A stretch of DNA of 64,000 nucleotides from Herpetosiphon geysericola (GCF_001306135.1 NZ_LGKP01000002.1:1-64000), one strand, 5' to 3'; numbered from the stretch's first letter, positions 34,219-43,727 are shown. The notes: generated from the letters alone by a model not told the origin. Translations and numbers: made by a program.

Positions 34219-36075
34219 ATGGGTAAAGTGATCGGTATTGACCTTGGAACAACCAATTCAGTGGTTGCGGTCATGGAAGGTGGCGAGGCGGTGGTGATTC
34301 CCAACGCCGAAGGCGCACGCACCACGCCTTCAATTGTCGCCTTGAGCAAAAACGGTGAACGCACGGTTGGCTTGGTGGCCAAGCGCCAATCGGTCACCAA
34401 TCCCGAAAATACAATTTATTCGGTCAAACGCTTTATTGGCCGTAAATTAGATCATCCTAGCGTTCAACGCGACAAGGATCTGATTCCCTATCGCATGACC
34501 AGCGCGCCCAATGGCGATGCACGGGTCTTGATGGGCGGTCGCGATTATTCGCCCCAAGAAGTTTCGGCCATGATTTTGCAAAAGCTCAAAGCAGATGCTG
34601 AAGCCTATTTGGGCGAGCCTGTCACCCAAGCAGTCATTACGGTTCCAGCCTATTTTGATGATTCGCAGCGCCAAGCGACCAAAGATGCTGGCAAAATTGC
34701 TGGCCTCGAAGTATTGCGCATCATCAACGAGCCAACCGCTAGCGCCTTGGCCTATGGCTTGGATCGCAACACCAACGAATTAATTGTCGTCTATGACCTT
34801 GGTGGCGGCACCTTCGACGTTTCAATTTTGGAGCTTGGCGATGGGGTGTTCGAGGTTCGGGCAACCAACGGCGATACCCACCTCGGCGGCGATGATTTCG
34901 ATCAAAAGATTATCGATTGGCTGGCAAGCGAGTTTCAGCGCGAAAATAATATCGATTTGCGCAGCGACCGTATGGCCTTGCAACGCTTGAAAGAAGCTGC
35001 CGAAAAGGCCAAACAAGAGCTTTCGAGCGTGTTGCAAACCGATATTTCGCTGCCATTTATCAGTGCCGATGCCAGCGGCCCCAAACACTTGAACACGACC
35101 TTGACCCGCGCCAAACTTGAGCAGTTGACTGGCGATTTGGTCGAACGCACGCTCAAGCCAATCAAACTTGCCTTGCAAGATGCTGGTTTGAAGGCCAGCG
35201 AAGTTGATGAAGTGATTTTGGTTGGTGGCCAAACCCGGATGCCAGCTGTGCAAGCTGCCGTCAAAAAATTCTTTGGCAAAGACCCACACAAGGGCGTGAA
35301 TCCTGATGAAGTGGTGGCGATTGGCGCGGCAATTCAGGCTGGTGTGCTTTCGGGCGATGTGACCGATGTGCTCTTGCTTGACGTAACGCCATTGACCTTG
35401 GGCATCGAAACCTATGGCGGCGTGATGACACCATTAATTGATCGCAACACGACGATTCCGACCAAGCGCTCGCAAATTTTCTCAACCGCGAGCGACAACC
35501 AAAATAGCGTCGAAATTCATGTGTTGCAAGGTGAGCGCGCCGAAGCCCGGCATAATAAATCATTGGCCCGCTTTACCCTCGATGGCATTCCTGCCGCGCC
35601 GCGTGGCGTGCCGCAAATTGAAGTTATTTTTGATATTGATGCCAACGGGATTGTCAACGTCAGCGCGACCGATAAAGCAACCAATAAAGAGCAAAAAATC
35701 ACGATCACGCCATCGTCGGGCTTGAACGATGAAGAAATTGCCTCGATGATTCGTGATGCTGAAGATCACGCCGATAGTGATGCACGCCGCCGTGATCAAA
35801 TTGCAACCCGCAATAAAGCAGATGGCGTAATCTACGCCGCCGATCGCATGCTGCGCGAAGCAGATGAGAATGTTGATTACACAGCGCGCAACACGGTCGA
35901 AGATCGAATTGCGGCCCTGCGGGCGGTGCTTGATGGCGACGATATGGAAACGATCAACAATCGTACTGCTGAATTGAGCGTAGCAATGCAACGGCTCAAG
36001 CCAGCGCCCGATTTTGGCATCGAGCCAGAAGCCCCCAGCCAAGAACAAGGCAATGCCGACGAAGTGGAACTCTAA
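34219..36075 (+). CDS. dnaK: Molecular chaperone DnaK (Hsp70)
   Basis: This is an ATP-driven protein-folding chaperone. The product has 618 residues from the ATG at 34219 (GGAG about eleven bases upstream); an upstream TTG at 34186 would add non-homologous residues. It begins [20 protein letters not shown]. The ATPase domain contains [14 protein letters not shown] and [13 protein letters not shown]. The substrate domain has [16 protein letters not shown], and a charged tail ends in DEVEL. Compared with Gram-negative DnaK it lacks the roughly 25-residue insertion in the ATPase domain near residue 80, as in Gram-positive and Chloroflexi forms. It follows grpE by 94 bases. Confidence 0.98.
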   Translation: MGKVIGIDLGTTNSVVAVMEGGEAVVIPNAEGARTTPSIVALSKNGERTVGLVAKRQSVTNPENTIYSVKRFIGRKLDHPSVQRDKDLIPYRMTSAPNGDARVLMGGRDYSPQEVSAMILQKLKADAEAYLGEPVTQAVITVPAYFDDSQRQATKDAGKIAGLEVLRIINEPTASALAYGLDRNTNELIVVYDLGGGTFDVSILELGDGVFEVRATNGDTHLGGDDFDQKIIDWLASEFQRENNIDLRSDRMALQRLKEAAEKAKQELSSVLQTDISLPFISADASGPKHLNTTLTRAKLEQLTGDLVERTLKPIKLALQDAGLKASEVDEVILVGGQTRMPAVQAAVKKFFGKDPHKGVNPDEVVAIGAAIQAGVLSGDVTDVLLLDVTPLTLGIETYGGVMTPLIDRNTTIPTKRSQIFSTASDNQNSVEIHVLQGERAEARHNKSLARFTLDGIPAAPRGVPQIEVIFDIDANGIVNVSATDKATNKEQKITITPSSGLNDEEIASMIRDAEDHADSDARRRDQIATRNKADGVIYAADRMLREADENVDYTARNTVEDRIAALRAVLDGDDMETINNRTAELSVAMQRLKPAPDFGIEPEAPSQEQGNADEVEL

Positions 36076-36080
36076 CGAAA

Positions 36081-36290
36081 TTATGAATTATGAAGGATGA
36101 GGGATGAAAAGGGAGGATGAGCGATAAGGAACACTATTAACTGATTTGAATAAGTTTTTTAATCTAGCAAAAATGTGAATGATGGGGATGTTCATAATTC
36201 ATCCCTCATCCTTCATCCTTCTACAAGATTAACCAAGGTATGAAGCTTTGAGGGTTTCATAATTCATCCCTCGTCCTTCATCCTTCTACA
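36081..36290. repeat. Periodic 'CATCCCTCATCCTT' repeats inside the dnaK-dnaJ operon
   Basis: Two direct copies of a 35-base unit (36191-36225 and 36256-36290, one mismatch) and one inverted copy (17 bases, 36092-36108 against 36198-36214) fill the gap. The units are built from seven-base steps of the ATCCCTC/ATCCTTC kind. The inverted copy could pair in the mRNA. Related sequence is found at 43808-43835, 47665-47780 and 59930-60243. Confidence 0.85.
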
Positions 36291-36302
36291 TAAGGGATAT
36301 GT

Positions 36303-37439
36303 ATGGCAACCGAGGCAAAACGCGACTACTACGAGGTACTAGGTGTGGGCAAAAGTGCCTCACCTGACGAGATCAAAAAGGCCTACCGCAAGTTGGCCAT
36401 GCAATATCACCCCGACCGCAACCCAGGCAATGCAGAAGCCGAAAACAAATTTAAAGAGGCAACTGAAGCCTACGAAGTGCTTTCGAACGATCAAAAGCGC
36501 CGCATGTACGACCAATTTGGCCATGCTGGCAGCAGCGGCCAAGGCTTCGACCCATTTTCGGGCTTTGGTGGCGCTGGCGGTGATCCATTCAGCACCATTT
36601 TCGATGCCTTCTTTGGCCAAGGTGCGCGCGGCGGCAGCCGTGGTGGGGCACGTCAAGGTGCCGATTTACGCGCCGATTTAGTGATTAGCTTTGAAGAAGC
36701 GATTTTTGGCACCGAAAAAGAGATCGATTATCGGCGGCTTGAATCGTGTACAACCTGTGGCGGTAACGGTGCTGAACCTGGCACCGAGCCAACGCGCTGC
36801 CCCAAATGCCAAGGTTCAGGCGAGATGCGCGTGCGAACCTTCCTGAATATGGTCACCGTAACCACCTGTGATCAATGTTCTGGGCGCGGCGTAATCATTC
36901 CGATTCCTTGTAAAACCTGTCGTGGCGAAGGCCGGATTCGCGAAACCGTCAAGCGCAAATTGACGGTGCCTGCTGGGGTTGATGATGGCATGCGGATTCG
37001 GATTGGTGGCGCTGGCGATAGCGGGCCAAGCGGTGGCTCGGCTGGCGACTTGTATGTTAATTTACGTGTCCAATCCCACGATTTCTTTGTGCGCGAAGAG
37101 AACAATATTCTGTTGCAACTGCCGATTAATATTGTGCAAGCAGCCTTGGGAGCGCAATTGAATGTGCCAACCGTTGATGGCGATGAGCCGCTGAACGTCC
37201 CAGCAGGTACGCAGGATGGCACAGTCTTTACCTTGCGTGGCAAAGGCGTGCCCTACATTGATTCATCGGGACGCAACTTAGGTCGCCGTGGCGATCAAAT
37301 GGTCGTAGTAAAAGTGCGGGTACCAACCAAGCTTAATGACGACCAGCGCGAACTGTTCCAGAAACTGGGCGAGACCATGGGCATGGATCATTTCGAGCAA
37401 AAAGAACGTGGCTTCTGGAGCAAAATCTTCGGCAATTAA
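36303..37439 (+). CDS. dnaJ: Chaperone DnaJ (Hsp40)
   Basis: This 378-residue type I J-protein delivers substrates and stimulates DnaK ATPase. The J domain (residues 1-70) carries the HPD tripeptide (YHPDRN). A Gly/Phe region follows ([17 protein letters not shown]). The zinc region has four CxxCxGxG repeats ([24 protein letters not shown] and CKTCRGEG). The C-terminal client-binding domains end in [15 protein letters not shown] is about six bases upstream of the ATG. A repeat-filled gap of 227 bases separates it from dnaK. Confidence 0.98.
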   Translation: MATEAKRDYYEVLGVGKSASPDEIKKAYRKLAMQYHPDRNPGNAEAENKFKEATEAYEVLSNDQKRRMYDQFGHAGSSGQGFDPFSGFGGAGGDPFSTIFDAFFGQGARGGSRGGARQGADLRADLVISFEEAIFGTEKEIDYRRLESCTTCGGNGAEPGTEPTRCPKCQGSGEMRVRTFLNMVTVTTCDQCSGRGVIIPIPCKTCRGEGRIRETVKRKLTVPAGVDDGMRIRIGGAGDSGPSGGSAGDLYVNLRVQSHDFFVREENNILLQLPINIVQAALGAQLNVPTVDGDEPLNVPAGTQDGTVFTLRGKGVPYIDSSGRNLGRRGDQMVVVKVRVPTKLNDDQRELFQKLGETMGMDHFEQKERGFWSKIFGN

Positions 37440-37451
37440 GCTCAATGGGCT

Positions 37452-37487
37452 AAAGGGTAGGGTTTGCTAACTAGCTACCTACCCTTT
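37452..37487 (+). terminator. Terminator-like hairpin after dnaJ
   Basis: A 10-bp inverted repeat (AAAGGGTAGG / CCTACCCTTT) with a 16-base loop begins 13 bases after the dnaJ stop. It probably ends the heat-shock operon. Confidence 0.7.
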
Positions 37488-37566
37488 GCCACCATAGTTT
37501 AACCGTTTTTTCACCCCTCACTACCCCTCGTGATTAAATTCGTGGTAAAAAAGTACATTTTGCCTC

Positions 37567-37595
37567 TTGTAAATCGTCGATACTTTTGGTACAAT
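37567..37595 (+). promoter_or_regulatory. Promoter of the zinc-ribbon protein gene
   Basis: TTGTAA (37567-37572) and TACAAT (37590-37595) are separated by 17 bases. The predicted start near 37602 leaves a leader of about 120 bases before the ATG. Confidence 0.6.
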
Positions 37596-37601
37596 AGCTA
37601 C

Positions 37602-37723
37602 GTTGACATGGTTTGGTTCCTCACATTACCTCGGACTGAGTGGATATGCAATCTCTTCCCTGAGCTTCGTGACTCCAACCTGAAACAATTGGAATCCCTT
37701 ACCATAGTTGGAGAAACAAGCTA
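37602..37723 (+). promoter_or_regulatory. Long 5' leader of the zinc-ribbon gene
   Basis: About 120 untranslated bases lie between the promoter and the ATG, with a late GGAG 10 bases before it. The length recalls cold-shock-type leaders. A 64-codon frame crosses the leader but starts upstream of the promoter and is not credited. No known riboswitch fold was recognised. Confidence 0.4.
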
Positions 37724-38134
37724 ATGAGCTTTACCGACAAGACGTTGAACTGCCGCGATTGTGGCAACGAGTTCGTATTTACCGCTGGCGAACAAGAATT
37801 TTATGCTCAAAAAGGCTTTGACAACGAGCCAACTCGCTGTTCAAACTGCCGCCAAGCCCGCAAACAAAATCGCGGTGGCGGTGGCTACGAAAGCTCAAGC
37901 CGTGGCGGCGGTGGTGGCTATAGCCGCAGCAGCTATGGCTCAGACCGTGGTGGTTACAGCTCAGATCGTGGTGGCTTCAGCTCAGATCGCGGTCAACGCG
38001 AAATGCACACCACCACCTGTTCATCATGTGGCGGCCCTGCACAAGTGCCATTCGTACCACGTGGCGACAAGCCAGTTTACTGCCGCGATTGTTTCCAAAG
38101 CCAACAATCATCATCACGCTCGAACCGCTGGTAA
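37724..38134 (+). CDS. Small Gly/Ser/Arg-rich protein with two zinc-ribbon-like CxxC pairs at each end
   Basis: The 136-residue protein starts MSFTDKTLNCRDCGNEFVF, with CRDC and CSNC pairs and a FYAQKGF element typical of the 'probable zinc-binding' family. The middle (about residues 50-95) is a low-complexity Gly/Ser/Tyr/Arg region with RGGG and SSDRGG repeats like RNA-binding RGG proteins. A second pair of CxxC motifs (CSSC and CRDC) lies near the C-terminus. The strong promoter, long leader and RGG-like tract suggest an RNA- or nucleic-acid-binding stress protein; this is inference. It has its own terminator. Confidence 0.85.
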   Translation: MSFTDKTLNCRDCGNEFVFTAGEQEFYAQKGFDNEPTRCSNCRQARKQNRGGGGYESSSRGGGGGYSRSSYGSDRGGYSSDRGGFSSDRGQREMHTTTCSSCGGPAQVPFVPRGDKPVYCRDCFQSQQSSSRSNRW

Positions 38135-38168
38135 GAACCCTGGGGAATCAATCCTCACTCTTATAAGC

Positions 38169-38200
38169 AAAGCCTGGACTCTTCCGAGTCCAGGCTTTTT
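38169..38200 (+). terminator. Intrinsic terminator of the zinc-ribbon gene
   Basis: A perfect 13-bp stem (AAAGCCTGGACTC / GAGTCCAGGCTTT) with a TTCC tetraloop is followed by T-rich sequence. Confidence 0.92.
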
Positions 38201-38378
38201 GCTGGCTTCAAGCTTAGGCACTAGTTCTTTAGTACGGATAACGACGTAGTACTAGTGCTATCCTCAACTAGCTGCGTTATACTATAGCCCAATAGTATCA
38301 GGCACTTTGCGCTTGACTTGCTGCTTGCCACCGGCGATCAGTGAGCTTGCTGCAACCTCTTGCACTGAGGGTTTTGGC

Positions 38379-39254
38379 ATGCGTCGAGTTTGGTGGGGCT
38401 TTGCTTGCTTAACGCTGATCGTCGTTAGTACTGCTTTAATCTGGTGGTTGACAACCCCAATTGAAACAAGTTTAGAACGTGCCCAACGCACTGGCATGAT
38501 CCGCATTGGCTATGCTCCCGAAGCTCCGTTTGCCTATCGCACTGCCAGTGGCGAGCTGGACGGCGAGGCAGTTGTGGTTATCAGCTGGGTTATGCAACGC
38601 TTAGGTATCTCGCAGCTTGAATGGGTTCAGACCGAATGGGCCGATTTAATACCTGGCTTGCAGGCTGGCAAGTTTGATCTGATTGCTAGTGGCATGTTTA
38701 TTACCTGCGAACGTGCCCAGCAGTTGGCCTTTAGTCAGCCAACTTTTGCCCTTAGCCACGCAATCTTGGTGAAGCTTGATAATCCGCTACAAATTCAGAG
38801 TTTTAACGATTTTCGGCGGCCTGATCGGCGTTTGGCGGTGATGCGCGGCGCTGAGGAAGCGACAATTGCTCAAGCGCTTGGGATTGATCCTCAGCAATTA
38901 TTATTTGTGCCCGATGTGCAAACTGGTTTGGCGGCGGTGCTCGCAGGGCGGGCTGATGGCCTAGCCTTAACCGAGCTTAGCGTCGATCTCTTAGTTCAGC
39001 AAGCGCCGGATTTGGTTGAACGCGCTCAGCCATTTGTGCCGCCAATTATCGATGGCAATCTGAGTATTGGCTATGGTGCGTTTGCGATGCGCCCTGCTGA
39101 TACCCATTTGCGGATCGCAATCGATCAGCAGTTGCTTGGATTTATTGGTAGCGACGAACATTATGCGTTGATTGCGCCGTTTGGGTTTTCGCGCGAACAC
39201 TTGCCCAATCGTTCAACTGCCAGTATTCTCCAGTCGTGCGAGCATGGCTCATGA
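38379..39254 (+). CDS. Membrane-anchored periplasmic-type solute-binding protein (SBP_bac_3-like)
   Basis: The 291-residue protein starts at the ATG at 38379 (GAGG eight bases upstream). An N-terminal membrane helix (WWGFACLTLIVVSTALIWWL) anchors a bilobed amino-acid-type binding domain. It contains MIRIGYAPEAPFAYR, the central LIPGLQAGKFDLIASGMFIT and ADGLALTELSVDLL. No permease or ATPase gene is adjacent. Instead its stop codon overlaps the ATG of a hybrid sensor kinase, so it probably serves as the extracellular ligand-sensing partner of that kinase rather than in transport. The ligand is unknown. Confidence 0.85.
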   Translation: MRRVWWGFACLTLIVVSTALIWWLTTPIETSLERAQRTGMIRIGYAPEAPFAYRTASGELDGEAVVVISWVMQRLGISQLEWVQTEWADLIPGLQAGKFDLIASGMFITCERAQQLAFSQPTFALSHAILVKLDNPLQIQSFNDFRRPDRRLAVMRGAEEATIAQALGIDPQQLLFVPDVQTGLAAVLAGRADGLALTELSVDLLVQQAPDLVERAQPFVPPIIDGNLSIGYGAFAMRPADTHLRIAIDQQLLGFIGSDEHYALIAPFGFSREHLPNRSTASILQSCEHGS

Positions 39255-41392
39255 AGGTTGTGGCTTGGCTGCGACGTAAAGAATTACGTCCATTAATTGC
39301 CTTATTGAGCGTGGCATTCGTCTCGGTTGGCCTGTTGCAGGCCAATTATTACCAAATGCGCGCGATGATTCAAACCCAAATTACTGCATTTAATGGCTTG
39401 ACTCAAGCTCGCTTGAATATGCAACGCGGCTATTTGATTGCCGAGCAAGTGCTGAATGGCAACCAAACCTTATTGGCTCAGGATGCAATCGCCTATCTTG
39501 ATTGGGCGATTCTAGCGGTTGATGATTGGCAGCAAGGCCAAAATCCGGTTGCGGTGTTTGATCAATTGCTGCCGCCCGCGCCACCCATGGCCCAAGCGCT
39601 TAGCCAATATCGCCAAGATTTGGGCGATTTTCGCAGCTTGTTATTGGAACACCTTAATCGTCCTCAAAATCAGGCTCAAACCACGATTGATCGACGGATT
39701 GCCTTCTCGCAACTTGAGTTAGAAGCAGAACAGTTGGAAAATCGGCTGTACCTTGATTTGGAAATAGCGATTAAACGCCAATCGGAACGCTATTCGCTGA
39801 TTTTAGTTGGTTGGTCGATCTTTTTGATTATGATTGCTGGCCTCGTCTATCGGCTGGCAAGTTTACAGCGTTTAGCAGTTGCCCAATTAAGCGCTAGCGA
39901 AAATCAGTTTCGGGCTCAATATGCTGGGATTCCGATTCCAACCTATACATGGCGCTGTGTTGATAATGATTTTATGCTCGAAACCTATAATGATGCAGCG
40001 ATTTCTATCACTCAAGGTACAATCACTCAATTGATCAATCAATCAGCTAAGCTTTTCTACCAGCATGATTCGGAAATTCTCGATCATTTTCAGCGTTGCT
40101 ATCAGACAAAAAAGACTATTCATCAAGAGTTGCGCTATCAATTTAAATTTAGCGATCAATTCAGAGATTTATATGTAAGCTATGTTTTTATTGAGCCAGA
40201 TTTGATCATGGTGCATACAGAAGATCGAACTGATCGTAATCAATTACAAATGCAATTGATTCGTGCTCAGAAAATGGAAAGTATTGGGCGTTTAGCTGGT
40301 GGTGTAGCTCATGATTTTAATAATTTGCTAACAGCAATTAGTGGTTATACAACCCTTGCGATCGATAGTTTTCAACATGGCTTGCCTGTGCTCGAAGAGC
40401 TAGCTGAAATTCAGCATGCAACCAATCGTGCTGCCTTGCTCACAAGTCAATTATTAACGTTTGCCCGCAAGCAACAGCTCCAACCAAAAATCATTAATCT
40501 CAACGATTTAATTATTGCCATGGAGAAATTAATTAAGCGTGTCTTACCTGAATCAATTCATTGGAAAACTGTGCTTAATCCTGCCATTGATGTTGTTGTG
40601 GCTGATGCAGGCCAAATTGAGCAAGTGCTTTTAAATCTTGTGGTGAATGCGCGCGATGCGATGCCCAATGGTGGGCATTTGTTGGTTGAAACCTATAATC
40701 TGGTGGTTGATGCAGCCTATGCGCGCAGCCATGTTGATGTGCCGATTGGTCAGTATGTGGTGTTTGCGGTAAGCGATACTGGGATTGGGATGAGCCAGGC
40801 AGTCCAGAGCCGAGCCTTTGAGCCATTTTTTACCACCAAAAGCGATCATGAAGGCACTGGGTTGGGCTTGGCAACCAGTTATGGCATTATCAAACAGCAT
40901 GGCGGCCAGATTAGTTTGTATAGTGAAGTTGATCGTGGCACAACGATCAAAATCTATTTGCCGCGTTCGGAGCAACTGCCCGCCATTGAGTCGCCCCATT
41001 TTAGCCAAAACCTGCCCCGAGGCAACGAAACCATCTTGGTCAGCGAGGACGAGCCACAGGTGCGCGCTGTCTTGGTGCGCATGCTGCAAGGCTTAGGCTA
41101 TCGTGTGCTGGAAGCAGCTCACGGCTCGGCTGCCTTGGAAGTCTTGCAGGCTCACGCTACAGGCACGATTAAGTTGTTGATCAGTGATCTGGTTATGCCC
41201 CAGATGGGTGGTTTTGAGCTAGGCCAGCTGGTGAGCGAGCTTGATCCAAGCCTCAAAATTTTGTTTATTTCAGGCTATTCTGAACATAGTTTGGCCCAAC
41301 AACAGCAATTTACGCAGCAACCATTGTTGCTCAGCAAGCCGTTTTCATTGGCAACCTTAGCGCAAACTGTGCGCAATATCTTGGATGCTTAG
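39251..41392 (+). CDS. Hybrid sensor histidine kinase with C-terminal receiver domain
   Basis: The 713-residue protein starts at the ATG that overlaps the upstream stop (ATGA at 39251-39254). A membrane helix near the N-terminus (LIALLSVAFVSVGLLQA) and a second at about 180-200 flank an extracytoplasmic helical segment. A PAS-like region follows. Then HisKA with phospho-acceptor His in GGVAHDFNNLLTAISGY, and HATPase with NLVVNARDAMPNGG and GTGLGLATSYGIIKQHGG. The receiver domain at about 590-713 has phospho-acceptor Asp in LISDLVMPQMGG. Translational coupling to a binding protein suggests a joint sensor. The end of the gene is copied into the downstream 225-bp tandem repeat. Confidence 0.93.
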   Translation: MKVVAWLRRKELRPLIALLSVAFVSVGLLQANYYQMRAMIQTQITAFNGLTQARLNMQRGYLIAEQVLNGNQTLLAQDAIAYLDWAILAVDDWQQGQNPVAVFDQLLPPAPPMAQALSQYRQDLGDFRSLLLEHLNRPQNQAQTTIDRRIAFSQLELEAEQLENRLYLDLEIAIKRQSERYSLILVGWSIFLIMIAGLVYRLASLQRLAVAQLSASENQFRAQYAGIPIPTYTWRCVDNDFMLETYNDAAISITQGTITQLINQSAKLFYQHDSEILDHFQRCYQTKKTIHQELRYQFKFSDQFRDLYVSYVFIEPDLIMVHTEDRTDRNQLQMQLIRAQKMESIGRLAGGVAHDFNNLLTAISGYTTLAIDSFQHGLPVLEELAEIQHATNRAALLTSQLLTFARKQQLQPKIINLNDLIIAMEKLIKRVLPESIHWKTVLNPAIDVVVADAGQIEQVLLNLVVNARDAMPNGGHLLVETYNLVVDAAYARSHVDVPIGQYVVFAVSDTGIGMSQAVQSRAFEPFFTTKSDHEGTGLGLATSYGIIKQHGGQISLYSEVDRGTTIKIYLPRSEQLPAIESPHFSQNLPRGNETILVSEDEPQVRAVLVRMLQGLGYRVLEAAHGSAALEVLQAHATGTIKLLISDLVMPQMGGFELGQLVSELDPSLKILFISGYSEHSLAQQQQFTQQPLLLSKPFSLATLAQTVRNILDA

Positions 41393-41967
41393 ATATCTCG
41401 TCGTTCGCCACCCTTCCGTCCCTCCGCCGGAGGGAAACGCCGGGGGTTTTCATCCCCCAGCACCCCCTAATAGTTGCTTGTTGGATTGTTGTTATGGTTC
41501 CAATTCCCAAACTTTGTGTGCTTTGCATGCAAAAAAACACTCTGCACCTCTGCGTTAAGCGTTTAGGTTTCATTGGCAACTTTGGCCCAAACTGTGCGCA
41601 ATATCTTGGATGCTTAGATATCTCATCGTTCGCCACCCTTCCGTCCCTCCGCCGGAGGGAAACGCCGGGGGTTTTCATCCCCCAGCACCCCCTAATAGTT
41701 GCTTGTTGGATTATTGTTATGGTTCCAATTCCCAAACTTTGTGTGCTTCGCGTGCAAAAAAATACCCTGCACCTCTGCGTTAAGCGTTTAGGTTTCATTG
41801 GCAACCTTGGCCCAATGGTACGCACAGTGCTGGATGCTTAGATAGCTCATCGTTCGCCACCCTTCCGTCCCTCCGCCGGAGGGAAACGCCGGGGGTTTTC
41901 ATCCCCCAGCACCCCCTAATAGTTGCTTGTTGGATTGTTGTTATGGTTCCAATTCCCAAACTTTGTC
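41346..41967 (+). repeat. 225-bp tandem repeat, 2.8 copies, starting inside the kinase gene 3' end
   Basis: The unit CATTGGCAAC... recurs at 41346, 41571 and 41796, giving two full 225-base units and a partial third to about 41967. Each unit begins with the last 47 bases of the kinase ORF including its TAG, followed by the G+C-rich dispersed repeat (CCCTTCCGTCCCTCCGCCGG...) and a 'CTGCACCTCTGCGTTAAGCG' repeat. The copies differ by scattered substitutions; the third has a more diverged pseudo gene end (CAATGGTACGCACAGTGCTG). The rest of 41968-42064 holds nothing recognised. Confidence 0.92.
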
Positions 41968-42064
41968 TTCTTCTGGTTTAAACATGGACTCTGCAACTCA
42001 AACATTGGCAACTAGCCCAGCACAAGGTATGCTTAGCAATGAGCAATTTTAGTGGTGTGGTGTG

Positions 42065-42697
42065 ATGAAAAAATATGAATTAATTTTGTTTGATTTTGAT
42101 GGCACGTTGGCTGATTCGATTCCCTGGTTGGTCAAAGCGATCAACGGGGTAGCCGAAAAATATAAATTTCGCCAACTTACGCTGAAGGAATTTACTGAAT
42201 TGCGGGGCCGCAGCCCGCATGAGGTCATGAAGTATATGCAGGTGGCTTGGTGGAAAGTGCCATTAATCGCCCGCCATATGCGCCAGCTGGCGGCCCAGAA
42301 TATTCGTCAGATTCAGCTGTTTGAGGGCATGGACATCATTTTGGCTCAGCTGAGTGCCGCCGATGTGCGGTTGGGCGTGGTCAGCAGCAATAGCGAAGAG
42401 AATGTGCGCCATGTGCTCGGCGATGCCTTGGCGAATGTAGTTGAGTTTTATGAATGTAGTGTGCCGATTTTGCGCAAACGAGCACGTTTTGAGCGGATTG
42501 TGCGCAAAGCCAACCTTGAGCGCGAAAAAATTCTGTGTGTTGGCGACGAAATTCGCGATGCAGAGGCGGCTAAGCAAGCGCAATTGGCTTTTGGCGCGGT
42601 TGGCTGGGGCATGAGCCGCATCCAAGATTTTGCACCGTATGCACCACGCGAGGTTTTTTTTCAAGTTTCCGATATTGCTACCCGCTTGATCGATTAA
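42065..42697 (+). CDS. HAD-superfamily hydrolase, phosphoglycolate phosphatase-like
   Basis: The 210-residue cytosolic phosphatase has motif I DFDGTLADS near the N-terminus (Asp nucleophile), a helical C1 cap (about 15-85), motif II in VVSSNSEE, the Lys (CSVPILRKRARF) and motif III CVGDEIRDAEAAKQA. Family members remove phosphate from small metabolites such as phosphoglycolate; the substrate is not predictable. The start at 42065 has only a weak GTGGTGTG stretch upstream; a GTG just before is also possible. Confidence 0.9.
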   Translation: MKKYELILFDFDGTLADSIPWLVKAINGVAEKYKFRQLTLKEFTELRGRSPHEVMKYMQVAWWKVPLIARHMRQLAAQNIRQIQLFEGMDIILAQLSAADVRLGVVSSNSEENVRHVLGDALANVVEFYECSVPILRKRARFERIVRKANLEREKILCVGDEIRDAEAAKQAQLAFGAVGWGMSRIQDFAPYAPREVFFQVSDIATRLID

Positions 42698-42793
42698 ATT
42701 GCCCAGCAACAAACCTGAATTTTAGGGTTTTTGGGGGTACAATAGATGAAGTTCCGTACTGAACGGTATTGATTGTGTTTTGGAGGAAGCTCG

Positions 42794-43645
42794 ATGAGCC
42801 TCGGTTCTCTAACATTTAAGCTTGGTGGCGATCTCGAAATTCGGCGGTTGGGCTATGGTGCGATGCGCATCACTGGCGATGGAATTTGGGGCGAGCCAAG
42901 CGACCCCGAACAAGCGAAGGCTGTCTTGCGTCGCGCTGCCGAACTTGGGGTTAATTTTATTGATACCGCTGATTCGTATGGCCCCGATGTGAGCGAACGC
43001 TTGATCGGCGAAGCCTTGCATCCGTATGCATCAGACATGGTGATTGCAACCAAAGGTGGTTTGTTGCGCGGCGGCCCAAACATTTGGTATTCCAATGGGC
43101 GGCCTGAACACTTGCGGATTTCGCTTGAAAAAAGCTTGCGCCAATTGAAACTCGAACGCATCGATCTCTATCAATTGCACCGCATCGATGCTCAAGTGCC
43201 TTTGGAAGAATCGTTGGGCGCGTTGAGCGATTTGCGCAACGAAGGCAAAATTCGGCATATTGGCTTGAGCGAAGTTAACAATGAACAACTGGCCCAAGCT
43301 CAAAAAGTTGTGCCAATCGTTTCGGTGCAAAATCGCTATAGCATTGGCGACCACGAATGGGAAAGCATGGTCGATGCCTGCGAAGCCCAACAAATTGCCT
43401 TTATTCCGTGGTTTCCCTTGGCTGCTGGCAAACTAACTGCGCCTGGCGGCACGCTTGATCAGATTGCCAAGAAACATGAAGCCACAGTTGGCCAAATTGC
43501 CTTGGCTTGGTTGCTCAAACGCTCCCCAGTGATTTTGCCAATTCCTGGCACCTCGAAAATCAAGCACCTCGAAGAAAATCTGGGCGCTGAAAAAATTGCC
43601 TTGAGCGATGAGGATTTCCAAACCTTGCGCGAATTGCAAGCATAA
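42794..43645 (+). CDS. Aldo/keto reductase
   Basis: This 283-residue NAD(P)H-dependent oxidoreductase has the (beta/alpha)8 AKR fold. The start at 42794 has GGAGG seven bases upstream. The catalytic tetrad is visible: Asp in FIDTADSYGP, Tyr in the same motif, Lys in VIATKGG, and His in LYQLHRID. The cofactor-binding end reads ILPIPGTSKIKHLEENL. The closest recognisable types are bacterial oxidoreductases acting on small aldehydes and ketones. A TACAAT (42737-42742) may be its -10 box. It ends 30 bases before a strong terminator. Confidence 0.92.
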   Translation: MSLGSLTFKLGGDLEIRRLGYGAMRITGDGIWGEPSDPEQAKAVLRRAAELGVNFIDTADSYGPDVSERLIGEALHPYASDMVIATKGGLLRGGPNIWYSNGRPEHLRISLEKSLRQLKLERIDLYQLHRIDAQVPLEESLGALSDLRNEGKIRHIGLSEVNNEQLAQAQKVVPIVSVQNRYSIGDHEWESMVDACEAQQIAFIPWFPLAAGKLTAPGGTLDQIAKKHEATVGQIALAWLLKRSPVILPIPGTSKIKHLEENLGAEKIALSDEDFQTLRELQA

Positions 43646-43676
43646 GTTAAAGGTCAAAGGTCAGAAATCAAAAAGC

Positions 43677-43727
43677 AAAAGGGATTAGGCTATGGAGGAT
43701 GTATTCCATCAAGCCTAATCCCTTTTT
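43677..43727 (+). terminator. Terminator after the aldo/keto reductase gene
   Basis: A perfect 14-bp stem (AAAAGGGATTAGGC / GCCTAATCCCTTTT) encloses a 22-base loop and is followed by TT. Confidence 0.85.

Noticed and set aside
34822-35289. 155-codon minus-strand ORF inside dnaK
   Set aside because: It is an antisense shadow of the highly conserved dnaK.
37530-37724. 64-codon ORF ahead of the zinc-ribbon gene
   Set aside because: It begins upstream of a well-spaced promoter and covers the leader; the protein shows no features of a real gene.
41331-41825. 164-codon minus-strand ORF with internal repeats
   Set aside because: It is antisense to the 225-bp tandem repeat and its repeats only mirror the DNA period; no ribosome site or family resemblance.
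41346-41967. Possible CRISPR array
   Set aside because: The period is 225 bases and the whole unit is repeated, with no short direct repeat separated by unique spacers and no cas genes.
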